A DNA stretch of 64,000 bases from Narthecium ossifragum (taxonomy: Eukaryota; Streptophyta; Magnoliopsida; Dioscoreales; Nartheciaceae). The DNA lies in NCBI GenBank assembly GCA_963920575.1, contig OY986971.1:18280492-18344491 (forward strand), in the 5' to 3' direction. The translations under genes and the position numbers were made by a program. Positions 34,562-44,203 of this stretch are shown here, in pieces. The number at the start of each line of letters is the position of its first letter. Position 1 is the first letter of the stretch. Under the pieces are notes generated by a model, which ran no database searches, was not told the DNA's origin, and saw only the letters and a list, made by a program, of their open reading frames with translations.

Positions 34562-35428
34562 GACATTCATGACCGTATTCATGCTACCTTGTGGGTATAT
34601 TGTACATGAGCTGAAATTTTTATGCGTATTATACATGCTGCTTTCATATGGATTGGCCTATACATTGATTGCATGCGTGATAACCTGAAGGTAGAACATT
34701 ATGTGAGTCACACACGAACACTTTCTGTGCAGTGGCGATTATACTCACCAGAGGAATGAGTATGCTATTGTCAATCTAGACCATGATTTCAGCATTAGCT
34801 AGTGTGAGTATTACATGTAGAAAAAAAAACAAAAATCATGGAAAAAAAGGAAAAAAAGGAGAAAAAGTTATGGGGCTTAATTAAGCTGTGCCTAAACGAC
34901 TATTAGGTGATCTACTGAGTAACCGGGTGTTCTTGTCTCAGGAAGTTGGGTGCTCGCGTAAAAAGGTAGAACTACTAATAGCTAAAAAACTAATCAGTGT
35001 TTTGTTAAGTAACCGAGTCTCTGTGCCTCAAGAAGCGGAGAGTGCTCGCGTAAAAAGGCAAAATGTCTGATAGTTGAAAAAAAAAAGCATGTTATAATTA
35101 AAGTGCGAGGGTTGGATGATTGGTCATGAAGATAGTATTGTGTTTGGACTAATGGTGGGTAGAAGTTGCTTCTGTACATAACATTTATTTCTCACGTCAC
35201 ATGTGTTCTTCTGGATAGTGATTAGCATGTTTAATGTGTAGAAGTTGATTTCATATGTTGGTAGTATGAGTATAAGAAGTTTTCGTGCTCTGTACGGTGT
35301 ACAACATTATTGACTTGATAAGGTAGAATTTTTATCATGCTTGTCTACATCTTGAACCGTTAGTGTGCTTAATTATATTTTATGCGCTTTAAATTGTTAG
35401 AGACTAGCAATAAGCTGGTTGGGGGGTG
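34562..35428 (+). mobile_element. Tail of a second, left-truncated OTA element
   Basis: Non-coding sequence leads to the polypurine tract GGTTGGGGGGTG at 35417-35428 and the LTR at 35429. The left continuation, before the insertion of the 26862 element, is only about 11 bp (26851-26861) and is then fused to the chromovirus LTR fragment. It contains the duplicated tail motif. Confidence 0.8.
34917..35060 (+). repeat. Duplicated conserved tail motif, copy pair 2
   Basis: GAGTAACCGGGTGTTC...GGTGCTCGCGTAAAAAGG at about 34917-34966, and TAAGTAACCGAGTC...GTGCTCGCGTAAAAAGG at about 35006-35058. The core matches the pair at 32423-32592 although surrounding sequence is largely different. Confidence 0.85.
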
Positions 35429-36993
35429 TGATAAGTGCATGAAAGTGCACTCTGAATAGCCTTATAACCATCTCAATTGCTAGATTATTATCCTTAATCA
35501 ACATCTTTATTACTATATTTATATCTATATGTTGCTTCACATAGTTGTTTGGAAAATGCAGGAAAAAGGAGCAAAGAAGCTGAAAAGATTACATGAATCA
35601 ACTTGAAATATTAACCTGTACCTGTTCATGAAGAAACAGATGATGTGCCATACACCTTTAGAAAGATCTTAAAGTCTAGTTTCGGGAGAATTTTACGGTT
35701 CGTTATTTGGAGCTGCATAGAGGCAGTTACAGTATTTTTCGTACCAGTGCGCAGGGCAGAATAGCAGAAGAAAGATGCAGAGAATAAGAGATCGATCTTC
35801 TTTCCAAAAGAGATCGATCCCTTATGCACCCAGAGATGAAAAAGACCCACGGTCGACCGCCGCATCAACCGTCAGCCTCTGTAAGAAATATACGCTCGCA
35901 GGGTCGATGCGAGGATCGACCGTGAGGAGAAATCTGAAATCCGGAATAAAGGGATCGATCTTCTTTCCAAAAGAGATCGATCCGGACCTGGAAGCGCCAG
36001 TCATCCGTGGGAAGAAGATCGATCCGTTCTCAAAGGAGATCGATCTTTGTCGAGCAAAATCTAGATCCTGAGTTCACGGAAGGAAGAAGATCGATCTCTT
36101 TTCAAAGGGGGATTGATCTCTTTTGGCTCTGCGGGAAAGATCAAGGGCTGAGATCTAATCCGAGTTAGGGTTTCACAAAAGTCTATAGATAGACTTCTTG
36201 GGGAGATTTAGGGGGGCTTTTTGGCAACGTTTGGAGGAGAGGAGGCTGGTTCAAGGCTTGGTTTTCTTCTCTTATTTCTTCATTAGTTTTGTTGCCCTCA
36301 TGATGAACATGAGTGGCTAGTTCTTCTCTAAGGTACCGATGTAGCCTAATTGAATCATTCTATGTTATTGGATCATGATTATTTAATCAGTTTATTTTTC
36401 TTGTTTCATTCATTATTATAACTGAGATCTTAAATACCTTTATCTGGCCAATAGAAATATTATAGATTGTGTTATATGAGATTGGGTGATGGTTCATTCC
36501 CTAATTTTGTAGGATCTATGAATGAATGAGATTTAGTCGAAGCCGGGTTCAAGCTAAGACATTTCTTGGTTCATAATTGTTCTTCAGAGCTTAATGGATT
36601 CTTGGTTAACACTTAGTTATGGGTTCATTAGCTAGGGTTAATTGGAGGTACTTGGTGAAGACCGCGATCGAACGGATCATCATACCGGAAGAGCAAGCCC
36701 TTGGAATTAAACTAAGATCTTGATTGATTCAATGCATAGAATGAGGATGTTATGGTGAAATCGGAACCTTAGTATTCATCCATCATATTTCCATCGTTTT
36801 CTTATTTCGTTATTAGATCATCTATTTTCGAGACTTCATATTTCTTATTTTCCCTTCCTTATTTTCTTTCTTTTCTGTTCTTTAGCATTTTACTCTAATA
36901 ATCTCTACAAATCTCTGTTGGTACGATACTCGTCTTGCTACTATACTGATTGCGCCAATTCGTATACTTGCGAGATATAAAATTTATTCACCA
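35429..36993 (+). repeat. LTR of the second OTA element
   Basis: It starts TGATAAGTGCATGAAAG after the polypurine tract. The right end is approximate (about 36993), because no target duplication or primer site identifies it. It shares a block with the LTR at 37235 (CAGATGATGTGCCATA; GAGAATTTTACGGTTCGT), so the two families are related. A GATCGATC array lies upstream of a TATA-like TCTATAGATAGAC at about 36182. Confidence 0.75.
35786..36120. repeat. Array of four GATCGATC pairs in an OTA LTR
   Basis: Four pairs occur, such as GAGATCGATCTTCTTTCC followed by AAAAGAGATCGATCC, and a fourth decayed to GATTGATC. The design matches the arrays in the chromovirus LTRs, although the elements belong to different lineages. 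Confidence 0.85.
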
Positions 36994-37234
36994 CCCACGC
37001 CAAGGGGCTGGCTGCACCCGGGCCCACTTGGGCAGGCTGAGCCAAGCTGGCTATTGGGAAGCCTTATTCCGAATTGGTTTGCTTTCCTAGTAGCTTTCCT
37101 AGTAGTTATCGTAATTGAGTCAGTTTTCTGGTTTTAGTAGAGTTTAATTTCCAGTTGAGTTTCTATTTAATTGAGTCCTAGTTTTGGTTGAATTAAGTCA
37201 CTTGTTTACTTAGTTAATTCCTGGTTATTAGGAG
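36994..37234. other. Short spacer between two OTA LTRs
   Basis: No gene seen. The stretch with TTTCCTAGTAG repeated twice resembles the LTR remnant around 51440. Confidence 0.5.
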
Positions 37235-37574
37235 TGATGATGATGCATAATGTTATATTTTTATCCCTTAATACTTAGTCTCCTGTGCTTAATTAGTTCC
37301 TAAATACACTCATTATTCTCATATTTTGATTTAGGATGCAATTGAAGTCCTTAAGTCGAAAAGAAGCTGAAAAGAGTGCATGGATCAACTTTAAAGATTA
37401 ATCTGTACCTGCTCATGAAGAATCAGATGATGTGCCATATATGGTTGGAAAACTCTTGAAGTCTAGTTTCTGGAGAATTTTACGGTTCGTGATTTCGAGT
37501 TTTCTAGAGGAAGTTACGGAAATTTTAGTACCGATGGCGCAGTCTGGATGGCAGAACAGTAAATATGCTGGAAA

Positions 37575-37800
37575 GTGGGATCGATCCGACACCCCTGGTG
37601 GGATCGATCCGACTATGCAGAATCGTGACAGAACATATATTTTTCGGCTGAAAATGGTCCGATCGATCTCTCCATCCATCCTAAGGGGTCCGATCGATCG
37701 GACACCTAAAGTCCGATCGATCAGACTCGGGAATAGCCAGAGACGGAGGATTTTTATGCAACCGATCAATCCAACACCCATAGTCCGATCGATCGGACTT
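37575..37800. repeat. GATCGATC pairs upstream of an OTA TATA box
   Basis: Words such as GGGATCGATCCGAC and CCGATCGATCGGAC recur about six times, one decayed to CGATCAATCC. They end about 57 bp before the TATA box. Confidence 0.85.
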
Positions 37801-37856
37801 TCCCAGTGAATAAAATCAACGGTTTTGATCTAATCCGAGGATGGATACACTTAAGG

Positions 37857-37866
37857 CTATAAATAG
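37857..37866 (+). promoter_or_regulatory. TATA box of the OTA LTR
   Basis: CTATAAATAG, a canonical plant TATA box, within the LTR and downstream of the GATCGATC pairs. Confidence 0.7.
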
Positions 37867-38758
37867 GACTCTTTCTAAGGTTTGAAGGGGGGATTCTTGG
37901 ACACTTTTGGCGGCTCTTTTTCCTCCTTTATATTTTCCTAGGTTTTCTCTTGTTTAATGAAATCTTTTGGAGGATTGTTCTCGATGGCCTTGCGTGGCTA
38001 AATCTTGATCCTTGGTCGAAGAGACTGAAACCTCGGAATCAATGAAACTGTGAGATCTAATTTATTTTTATTGTTCAGTTTATAGATGAGTATTGAATGT
38101 TCTTCTGTTATTAAATATTCATGATTGTCTTGTCTAATTACTAGGAGCTCTACTAGTTTATTATTCATTGCGATCTATTGCTAGGTTGGATATCAAATCC
38201 GGAATTGTTTGATCCCTCTAATCTGCGAAGCAACTAGGGTTTAATAATCTACTGCATTTCAGAGATTAATAGATCTTAGGAAGAATATTCGACTAGATTA
38301 AATGCAACCGCTTGTGCTTGTGTTGTTTAGCTTCATCGATCTCCCTATTCTTAAGGCTGCTACTAGATTAAATCTACAGCGCTTGTCTTAGGTTGTTTAG
38401 TAGTTAGGGTTAATTGGATCGCTTTTTTCTAATTAACTATGATTGAGGAGAGATTCGAATTTAATTCGAATGGTGAATATTCATGGTATGAATTGATTGA
38501 TACTTGCATCAATGATCAGTTGTCAGATTCTGATGGTGGATGTTGACTTAGACCAAGGTTAGTTCTTCTGATTCACTTCGCTCTTTAATTTTAATTATTT
38601 CTTAGTTTCTTTTCGTTATATTCAAATCCCCTTTTTGTTCACGAAGCACAAAACTAGGCTAGGCATTCCTCGTGGGATCGACCCTTGCTCGCACTACTAC
38701 ATTTGTTCTGAAGAGTACTGGATTTATTTTTGAGTACATGCGACAGCACATCAAATTT

Positions 38759-38776
38759 TGGCGTCGTTGCCGGGGA
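38759..38776 (+). other. Primer binding site, tRNA-Asp type
   Basis: TGGCGTCGTTGCCGGGGA, five bases after the LTR end, the same spacing as in the element at 28321. Confidence 0.9.
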
Positions 38777-38861
38777 GTGATTCTAGTTGATTTTTGTGCT
38801 TATAGTGATCTTTATTTTCATTAAAAAAAAAAAATTTATATAGTTTCTATGGTTTGAATGT

Positions 38862-39490
38862 ATGGCCAATTATAATATGCCACCGGGTGACATATGGAAT
38901 GATGATTTGCCTTTTGGTTATGAACCCGTTTACAATAATGACACATATGGTTTCTCAAACCCAGCCTATGATTCATATTCATATTCTTATATTTCGGATT
39001 TTGGAGATCATACCTACCTTAGTTGGCAGTTTTAAGCACAGCCAGAGCTATCTTTGGAAGAGATTCTGAAGGTAATTGAAGAAAATAATAATTCCTTAAG
39101 AGAAATGCGTAATTCTTGGGCTGAGGAAAGATTTTCTAGGGAACATGACAAAGTTGAGAACCTCTTCATTGCTCAGTCACAAACGCAGCAAGAGCCATCT
39201 TTGGAAGAGATTCTGAAGGTAATTGAAGAAAATAATAATTCCTTAAGAGAAATGCGTAATTCTTGGGCTGAGGAAAGATTTACTAGGGAACGTGACAAAA
39301 CTGAGAACCCCTTCATTGCTCAGTCACAAATGCAACAAGAGCCACTAATAATTGACCAAGTTAATCACTCACACTTGTTAGACGAGCTAGAAATCATAGT
39401 CAAACAATTAGCTAATGTGAGTCACTCTTTTGATAAAAGAAGTTGATAGATATGATTCTATACCTCATGTTTGTAATGATAATACTTGTG
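38862..39490 (+). pseudogene. Broken gag-like ORF with a 49-residue tandem repeat
   Basis: ATG at 38862 opens MANYNMPPGD and YNNDTYGFSNPAYDSYSYS, clearly related to the ORF at 28723. A TAA at 39033-39035 ends this part; the same frame then continues with two near-identical 147-bp units, each coding a charged, helix-prone segment (EEILKVIEENNNSLREMRNS...), followed by LDELEIIVKQLA, equivalent to the IETQIEQLA motif of the other ORF. A further frame change near 39440 leads into DSIPHVCNDNTCD, matching the acidic part of the related ORF, before similarity ends. The stop and shift make it non-functional as a single protein. Confidence 0.75.
39045..39338 (+). repeat. Two 147-bp in-frame tandem repeats
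   Basis: Copies 39045-39191 and 39192-39338 differ at only a few bases. The length is a multiple of three, so the 49-residue unit is preserved. Confidence 0.95.
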
Positions 39491-39775
39491 ATCAAATCCG
39501 GCGACGACGTCCACCTTCCTACCTTCAAGACCCGTCGCGGACGCCACCTTTGATCCATCGCCTACAGCTGCGCCACCGGCGATTTAACCCAGGGGATGAA
39601 GTCCTCATGCCATCACGATCACATCCCCACCGACGCCGACGACCGGACGTCCCTCCTTGCCGGCGATTGGGCTCCGGCAACTCCCAGCCGTCCAATCGAG
39701 CCGCTTTAAGCCGATGGCGATCGAGACGATGGCTGGGGAGGCGAGTCGGGGGTAGAGATAAAGGAAGAGGAGAGA
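39491..39775. other. GC-rich segment at the left edge of the foldback
   Basis: About 285 bp rich in CGACG/CCGGCGA words, with an abrupt change in composition from the AT-rich OTA sequence at 39490. The open frame here encodes Arg/Pro-rich low-complexity sequence and matches no protein I recognise. Confidence 0.5.
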
Positions 39776-39956
39776 GAAAAGCCGAGTAAAAATAGGAAAA
39801 TAGGGGAAAATGGTAGAAAAATAGGAAAAAAGTGTTAGAAAAACATGAAAAAATATGGAAAAAGATAAAGAAATTTATAGAAGAAAAGTGGATGTGACCG
39901 AAGAGACTCTTGATGGAGAATCTTAGCCAATTAAGTTGTAATTTGAAGAGTTAAAA

Positions 39957-40345
39957 AAGATGAAAATGCATTTAAAAAGATAAAAATAAAATTAAGAAGA
40001 TGAAAATAGATTTAAAATGATAAAATAGAGTTAAAAAGATGAAAATGCATAAAAGATGAAAATGAATTTAGGAAGATGAAAATGAATTTAGGAAGATGAA
40101 AATGAATTCAGAAAGATGAAAATGATTTCAGAAAAATGAAAATGATTTTTGAAACATGAAAATGCATTTAAAAAGATGAAAATGAATTCAGAAAGATGAA
40201 AATGAATTCACAAAAATGAAAATGAATTTTGAGATATGAAAATGAATTCAGGAAGATGAAAATGAATTTTGAAAGATGAAAATGAATTCAGAAAGACGAA
40301 AATGATTTCAGAAAGATGAAAATGATTTCAGAAAAATGAAAATGA
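39957..40345 (+). repeat. 20-bp minisatellite, GATGAAAATGAATTCAGAAA orientation
   Basis: About 19 degenerate copies, with early copies showing GCATTTAAAAA in place of GAATTCAGAAA. Confidence 0.95.
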
Positions 40346-41310
40346 CTTCATTTTCTTCTTTCTGAATTCATTTTCATCTTTCATACATTTTCATCTTTTT
40401 AACTCTATTTTCATCATTTTAAATCTATGTTTCGTCTTATTTAACTTTATTTTTATCTTTTTAACTCTATTTTCATCTTTCTAAATTCTTTTTCATCTTT
40501 TTAAATGAATTTTCATCTGTTTGAAATCATTTTCATCTTTCTAAATTCATTTTCAATTTTGTAAGTTTATTTTCATCTTTTTACATGCATTTTCATCTTT
40601 CTAAATTCATTTTCATCTTTCTAAATTCATTTTCATGTTTCTAATTTCATTTTCATCTTTCTAACTTTATTTTTGTTTTTCTAAATTCATTTTTGTTTTT
40701 CTAAATTCATTTTCATCTTTCTAAATTCATTTTCATCTTTCTAACTTTATTTTTATCTTTTTTAAATCCATTTTCATCTTTCTGACTTCATTTTCATCTT
40801 TCTGAATTCTATTTCATTTTTCTAAATTCATTTTCATCTTTCTAAATTCATTTTCATCTTTATGACTTCATCTTTCTAAATCCATTTTCCCTGTGTTTTT
40901 ATCTTTCTAAATGGATTTTCATCTTTGTAAATACATTTTCATATTTCTGAATTCATTTTCATCTTTCTTGCATTTTCATCTTTTTAAATTCATTTTCATC
41001 TTTCTACATTCATTTTCATCTTTCTAAATTCATTTTTATCTTTTTGAATTCATTTTCATCTTTTTAAAATTATTTTCATCTTTCTGAATTCATTTTCATC
41101 TTTCTGAATTCATTTTCATCTTTCATACATTTTCATATTTTTAAGTCTATTTTCATCATTTTAAACTTTATTTTCATCTTTTTTAAATTTATTTTTATCA
41201 TTTTAACTCTATTCTCATCTTTTTACATTCATTTTCATCTTTTTTAATTCATTTTCATCTTTGACAATTCATTTTCATCTTTGACAATTCATTTTTATTT
41301 CACTTTCATC
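40346..41310 (-). repeat. Same 20-bp minisatellite, reverse orientation
   Basis: About 48 copies of TTCATTTTCATCTTTCTGAA and variants, from the strand switch at 40346 to the insertion point of the transposon at 41311. Confidence 0.95.
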
Positions 41311-41410
41311 GAGGTTTTTTTTTTTAAATCCATTCAACTTTCGAATTTACAAAACCGGTCCAATTTTATGTTTGTTTACATAATAAGCCAAAAAAAAAAT
41401 TAAGACAAAA
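41311..41410 (+). repeat. Left terminal inverted repeat of the Pack-MULE
   Basis: About 100 bp, from GAGGTTTTT to AAAAATGCC; imperfect complement of 43633-43744. Shared blocks include TAAATCCA, TTACAA and TTTGTTTACA against TGTAAAC. Confidence 0.8.
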
Positions 41411-41639
41411 ATGCCCCCCCCTCCGTTCCCTCTCTCGCCGGCCTCGCTCTCTCTCCCAGATCCAGCCGCGCCGCCATGGATGGAGTCTCTCAGGTCCAGG
41501 AGTCGTGCCGGGCGTCATCCTCTGCCCCGGCTCAACAGCGATCCTGAGGATCCTCAGGCCTTCACCGGCGGCGAGCTAAATCATTTAAATTGATTTAAAT
41601 GCATGACGTCAGCATTTAAATCTTAATGCATGACATCAT

Positions 41640-42010
41640 CATGTTTGTGTACGGGGCGACGTCGACGGTGGACGGGGTCGATGTCGAGGGAGGCGTGCAT
41701 GGGAGCGGTGAGGGCGGCGTGCATGGGCGGCGAGGTCGACGGCGACGTCGACGGTGAGGGCGAGGGTGAGGGCGGCGTGCGTGGGAGCGCGGGAGAGAGA
41801 GAGAGAGGAGAGGAGGGCGGCTGGGGGTGAGAGAGGGTACGCCGACGTCGACGAGGTCGACGCCGACGTCGACGGCGAGGGCGGCGTGCATGGGGGCTCG
41901 GGAGAGAGAGAGAGAGGAGAGGAGGCCGGGCGACGTCGACGGTGGACGGGGTCGATGTCGAGGGAGGCGTGCGGTGAGGGCGGCGTGCATGGGCGGCGAC
42001 GACGTCCACT
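41640..42010. other. GC-rich subterminal repeats inside the transposon
   Basis: GACGTCGACGGTGGACGGGG and GGCGGCGTGCATGGG words are repeated (for example 41659 and 41933), with GAGAGAGAGAG runs. The complementary wording (CCCATGCATGCC, CCTCGCCCTCGCC) occurs at about 43200-43350, so these form a second, inner inverted pair. Open frames here are low-complexity and not regarded as genes. Confidence 0.6.
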
Positions 42011-42023
42011 GTTAGCAATCTGA

Positions 42024-42876
42024 ATTTGAGAACAGTTCAGGCTGAAATCAGAACATTGGCAAAGGCCAGGCATAAGAATCTCGTAAAATTATTAGGTTTC
42101 TGTTACTCAGAGAGCTCAGTCCTTATGATCGAAGAGTACATGCACAAGGGAAGCTTTGGAGACTCCCTCTGCAAATCAAATCCTCCATTGGAATGGAAGG
42201 TCCGCTTGCAAATTGCCATAGGAACTGCTCAATGCCTGGCTTACCTGCACAAGGATTACATCCCACATTTACTTCACAGGAACCTAAAATCCAACAACAT
42301 TCTTCTAGATTCAGATTACGAACCGAAAATTACTGGCTTTGGGCTCGATCGTGTCGTTGGAGAGGCATCGTTTCAGTCCTATTTGGCATCTGAGCTTGGT
42401 TCTTTCTGCTACTCAGCACCAGGTATTGAGATCTTATCAAACTTTTCATTACTGGTAGTCACCAATTGTCCTAAAAGCTCAATCTGATAAGAAGAGATGT
42501 ATGTATTAAGTCATTTAAAATTTAGTGTAACGGTGAGTGACAACCTGAAATTCTTAATATATTCTTCTGCAACTAGACATGAGTAGCTCCAGATCGACAT
42601 GTTCTAAGTTGCTATATTCCATCACAGAACGTGGGCGCAGCAAGAAAGCAACAGAACAAATGGATGTGTACAGCTATGGAGTTATCCTGCTGGAGCTCAT
42701 TACTGGCCGGCGATCGAGCTGAGCAGCCGGACTCTAAGGAGTCTTCCCTCGATGTCGTCAGGTGGGTGCGCAGGAAGATAAACATCACAAATGGAGCATT
42801 CCAAGTATTAGACTCAAGGATCTCCAGTTCATCACAACAAGAGATGCTTGGTGTCTTAGACCTCGCTCTTCGCTGC
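42024..42876 (+). pseudogene. Captured fragment of an LRR receptor-like pseudokinase gene
   Basis: Exon piece 1 (to 42422) encodes kinase subdomains from the alpha-C region to the activation segment: EIRTLAKARHKNLVKLLGFC, then HLLHRNLKSNN, where the catalytic HRD aspartate is asparagine, and KITGFGLD, where DFG is GFG. An intron with GT at 42423 and AG at 42628 splits a glutamate codon of the APE-like motif. Exon piece 2 (42629-42876) gives KKATEQMDVYSYGVILLELITG, then a 4-bp insertion at about 42711-42717 shifts the frame before AEQPDSKES...ALRC. The wording is that of the plant LRR-RLK subfamily including the probably inactive Arabidopsis At5g06940. The N-lobe start, LRRs, membrane segment and C-terminus are absent. 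The retained intron shows capture from DNA, not mRNA. Confidence 0.85.
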
Positions 42877-43482
42877 CGACGTCATGCTTCCAGTAAAAAT
42901 TTGGATTGCTATGAGCCTACGAGTCAAAATTTGGATTGCCATGACGTCATGCAACTCTCTTCTCCGTCGCCTCCTCTCCTCTGCTTTCCTCTGTTTCTCT
43001 CTCTCTCTTCTCCGTCACTCCTCCCCTCCGACGCCCACGCGCGCCCACTGCTTGCACCGCGACTCGCGTCCCGCTGCTTACAACGAGGACATTTCGCCGT
43101 TGTCTCCCGCCGTTCGCCGTCGCGCCAACATCGTCGCCGCCAGGACATCGGTTAGCTCGCTCGACGCCCGGCCGACCTCGGAGAGGAACTACGGCCGACC
43201 TCACCGTCGACCTCGCCCTCGGCCTCTCTCTCTCTTGCGCTCCCATGCACGCTGCACGCGCTCCCACACTCCCATGCATGCCACCTTCGACCTCGCCCTC
43301 GCCCTCGCCGTCGACCTCCCCCTCGGCCTCTCTCTCTCCACCCGAGGTGCGGCGCATGGATCGCTGGGCGGGCGGCGCATGGATCGTTGAGCGCGCGGGT
43401 GGCATGCATGAAGAGAGAGGAGGCGACGGTGGCATGCATGAAGAGAGAGGAGGCGACGGAGTGAGAGAGGAGGCGACGGAGG

Positions 43483-43590
43483 CATGCCCAAGTCCGGCTT
43501 CGGCACTGCCGTCTCCCGCGCCGGTGCCAACAACACCGTCTACGGCCTCGACTAGTGCTTCGAGTACGTCTCCTCCGCCGACTGCCCAGC
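43483..43590 (+). pseudogene. Possible scrap of a Gnk2/DUF26 cysteine-rich domain
   Basis: A frame from 43483 reads SGFGTAVSRAGANNTVYGL, then an in-frame TAG, then CFEYVSSADC. The order VYGL, C, V-S-x-x-D-C is that of the C-terminal part of the Gnk2 (stress-antifungal, DUF26) domain of plant secreted and receptor proteins. Only about 35 residues are present. Identification rests on motif spacing alone; it could be a chance resemblance in GC-rich DNA. Confidence 0.4.
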
Positions 43591-43632
43591 TTTGCTACCG
43601 TGGAAGCCATGGATGATGTCATGCAACATTTA

Positions 43633-43744
43633 TAAGGGTAAAAAAGTCCGAGAAAATGGATTTTGACCTCGATTGTAAACGGAAAGCGGATCGGCCCGAA
43701 ATTGTAAAATAAAAAGACGATTGGATTTAAAATGTAAAAACCTT
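43633..43744 (-). repeat. Right terminal inverted repeat of the Pack-MULE
   Basis: ATAAGGGTAAAAAAGTCC to TGTAAAAACCTT; complements the left end imperfectly, with clear divergence. Confidence 0.8.
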
Positions 43745-44203
43745 ACTTTCATCTTTCTCAATTCATTTTTATTTCATTTTCATCTTTGATAATTCATTTT
43801 CATCTTTGACAATTCATTTTCATCTGTAACAATTCATTTTCATCTTTCTAAAGTCATTTTCATCTTTCTAAATTCATTTTCATCTTTCCCGTATTTTCAT
43901 CTTTCTTAGTTCATTTTCATTTTTCTAGACTCATTTTTATCTTTGACAATTCATTTTCATCTTTCTGAATTTATTTTCATCTTTCAAAATTCATTTTCAT
44001 CTTTCTGAATTCATTTTCATGTTTCATACATTTTCATCTTTTTAACTCTATTTTCATCATTTTAAATGTATTTTCTTTTTTTTAACTTTATTTTGATCTT
44101 CTTAACTCTATTTTCATCTTTTTAAATTTATTTTCATCTTTCTGAATTCATTTATTTTTTTTAAATGCATTTTCATCTTTCATGCATTTATATCTTTTTA
44201 ACT
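43745..44203 (-). repeat. Continuation of the reverse minisatellite beyond the inserted transposon
   Basis: About 23 copies. It begins with the second copy of the 9-bp target duplication ACTTTCATC, which is itself a piece of the repeat unit. Confidence 0.95.

Larger units (their letters stand above)
37235..38753 (+). repeat. 5' LTR of the third OTA element (about 1519 bp)
   Basis: It begins TGATGATGATGCATAATG and ends ACAGCACATCA. The start is placed by analogy with the LTR at 35429. GATCGATC pairs occupy 37575-37800 and the TATA box is at 37857. Confidence 0.8.
37235..39490 (+). mobile_element. Third OTA element: 5' LTR, primer site, partial gag-like ORF
   Basis: LTR 37235-38753, five-base spacer, primer site, then a reading frame related to the one at 28723. 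Similarity to that element (ACTTGTGAT, compare 29212) ends at about 39490, where GC-rich DNA of the foldback region begins. No 3' LTR is found in the window. Confidence 0.85.
41311..43744. mobile_element. Pack-MULE-like transposon (2434 bp) with captured gene pieces, TSD ACTTTCATC
   Basis: Identical 9-bp duplications ACTTTCATC at 41302-41310 and 43745-43753 are the signature length of Mutator-like transposons. The ends are inverted: GAGGTTTTTTTTTTTAAATCC on the left against the complement of GGATTTAAAATGTAAAAACCTT on the right, with similarity continuing for about 100 bp. No transposase is present. The interior holds receptor-kinase exons with their intron, GC-rich inverted stretches and a possible Gnk2-domain scrap: the composition of a Pack-MULE. 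The duplication unit is part of the surrounding minisatellite, so coincidental matching of one copy cannot be wholly excluded, but the inverted ends fix the boundaries independently. Confidence 0.85.

Noticed and set aside
34888..35070. A 60-residue protein
   Set aside because: It spans the duplicated non-coding tail motif; the other motif pair at 32423-32592 is not coding.
36994..37234. Spacer as the end of the second OTA LTR
   Set aside because: Composition changes after about 36993 and no primer site or CA terminus fits further right; the boundary remains approximate.
41616..42073. Several overlapping 120-145 residue frames rich in Arg, Pro, His on the minus strand
   Set aside because: They are shadows of GC-rich tandem words (GACGTCGACGG, GAGAGAG) open in many frames at once.
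42024..42876. A functional receptor-like kinase gene
   Set aside because: No extracellular, membrane or complete N-lobe part; catalytic residues replaced; 4-bp frameshift; wholly inside a transposon.
42947..43622. Long Arg-rich frames on both strands
   Set aside because: Same low-complexity cause; no conserved motif apart from the small Gnk2-like piece at 43483.
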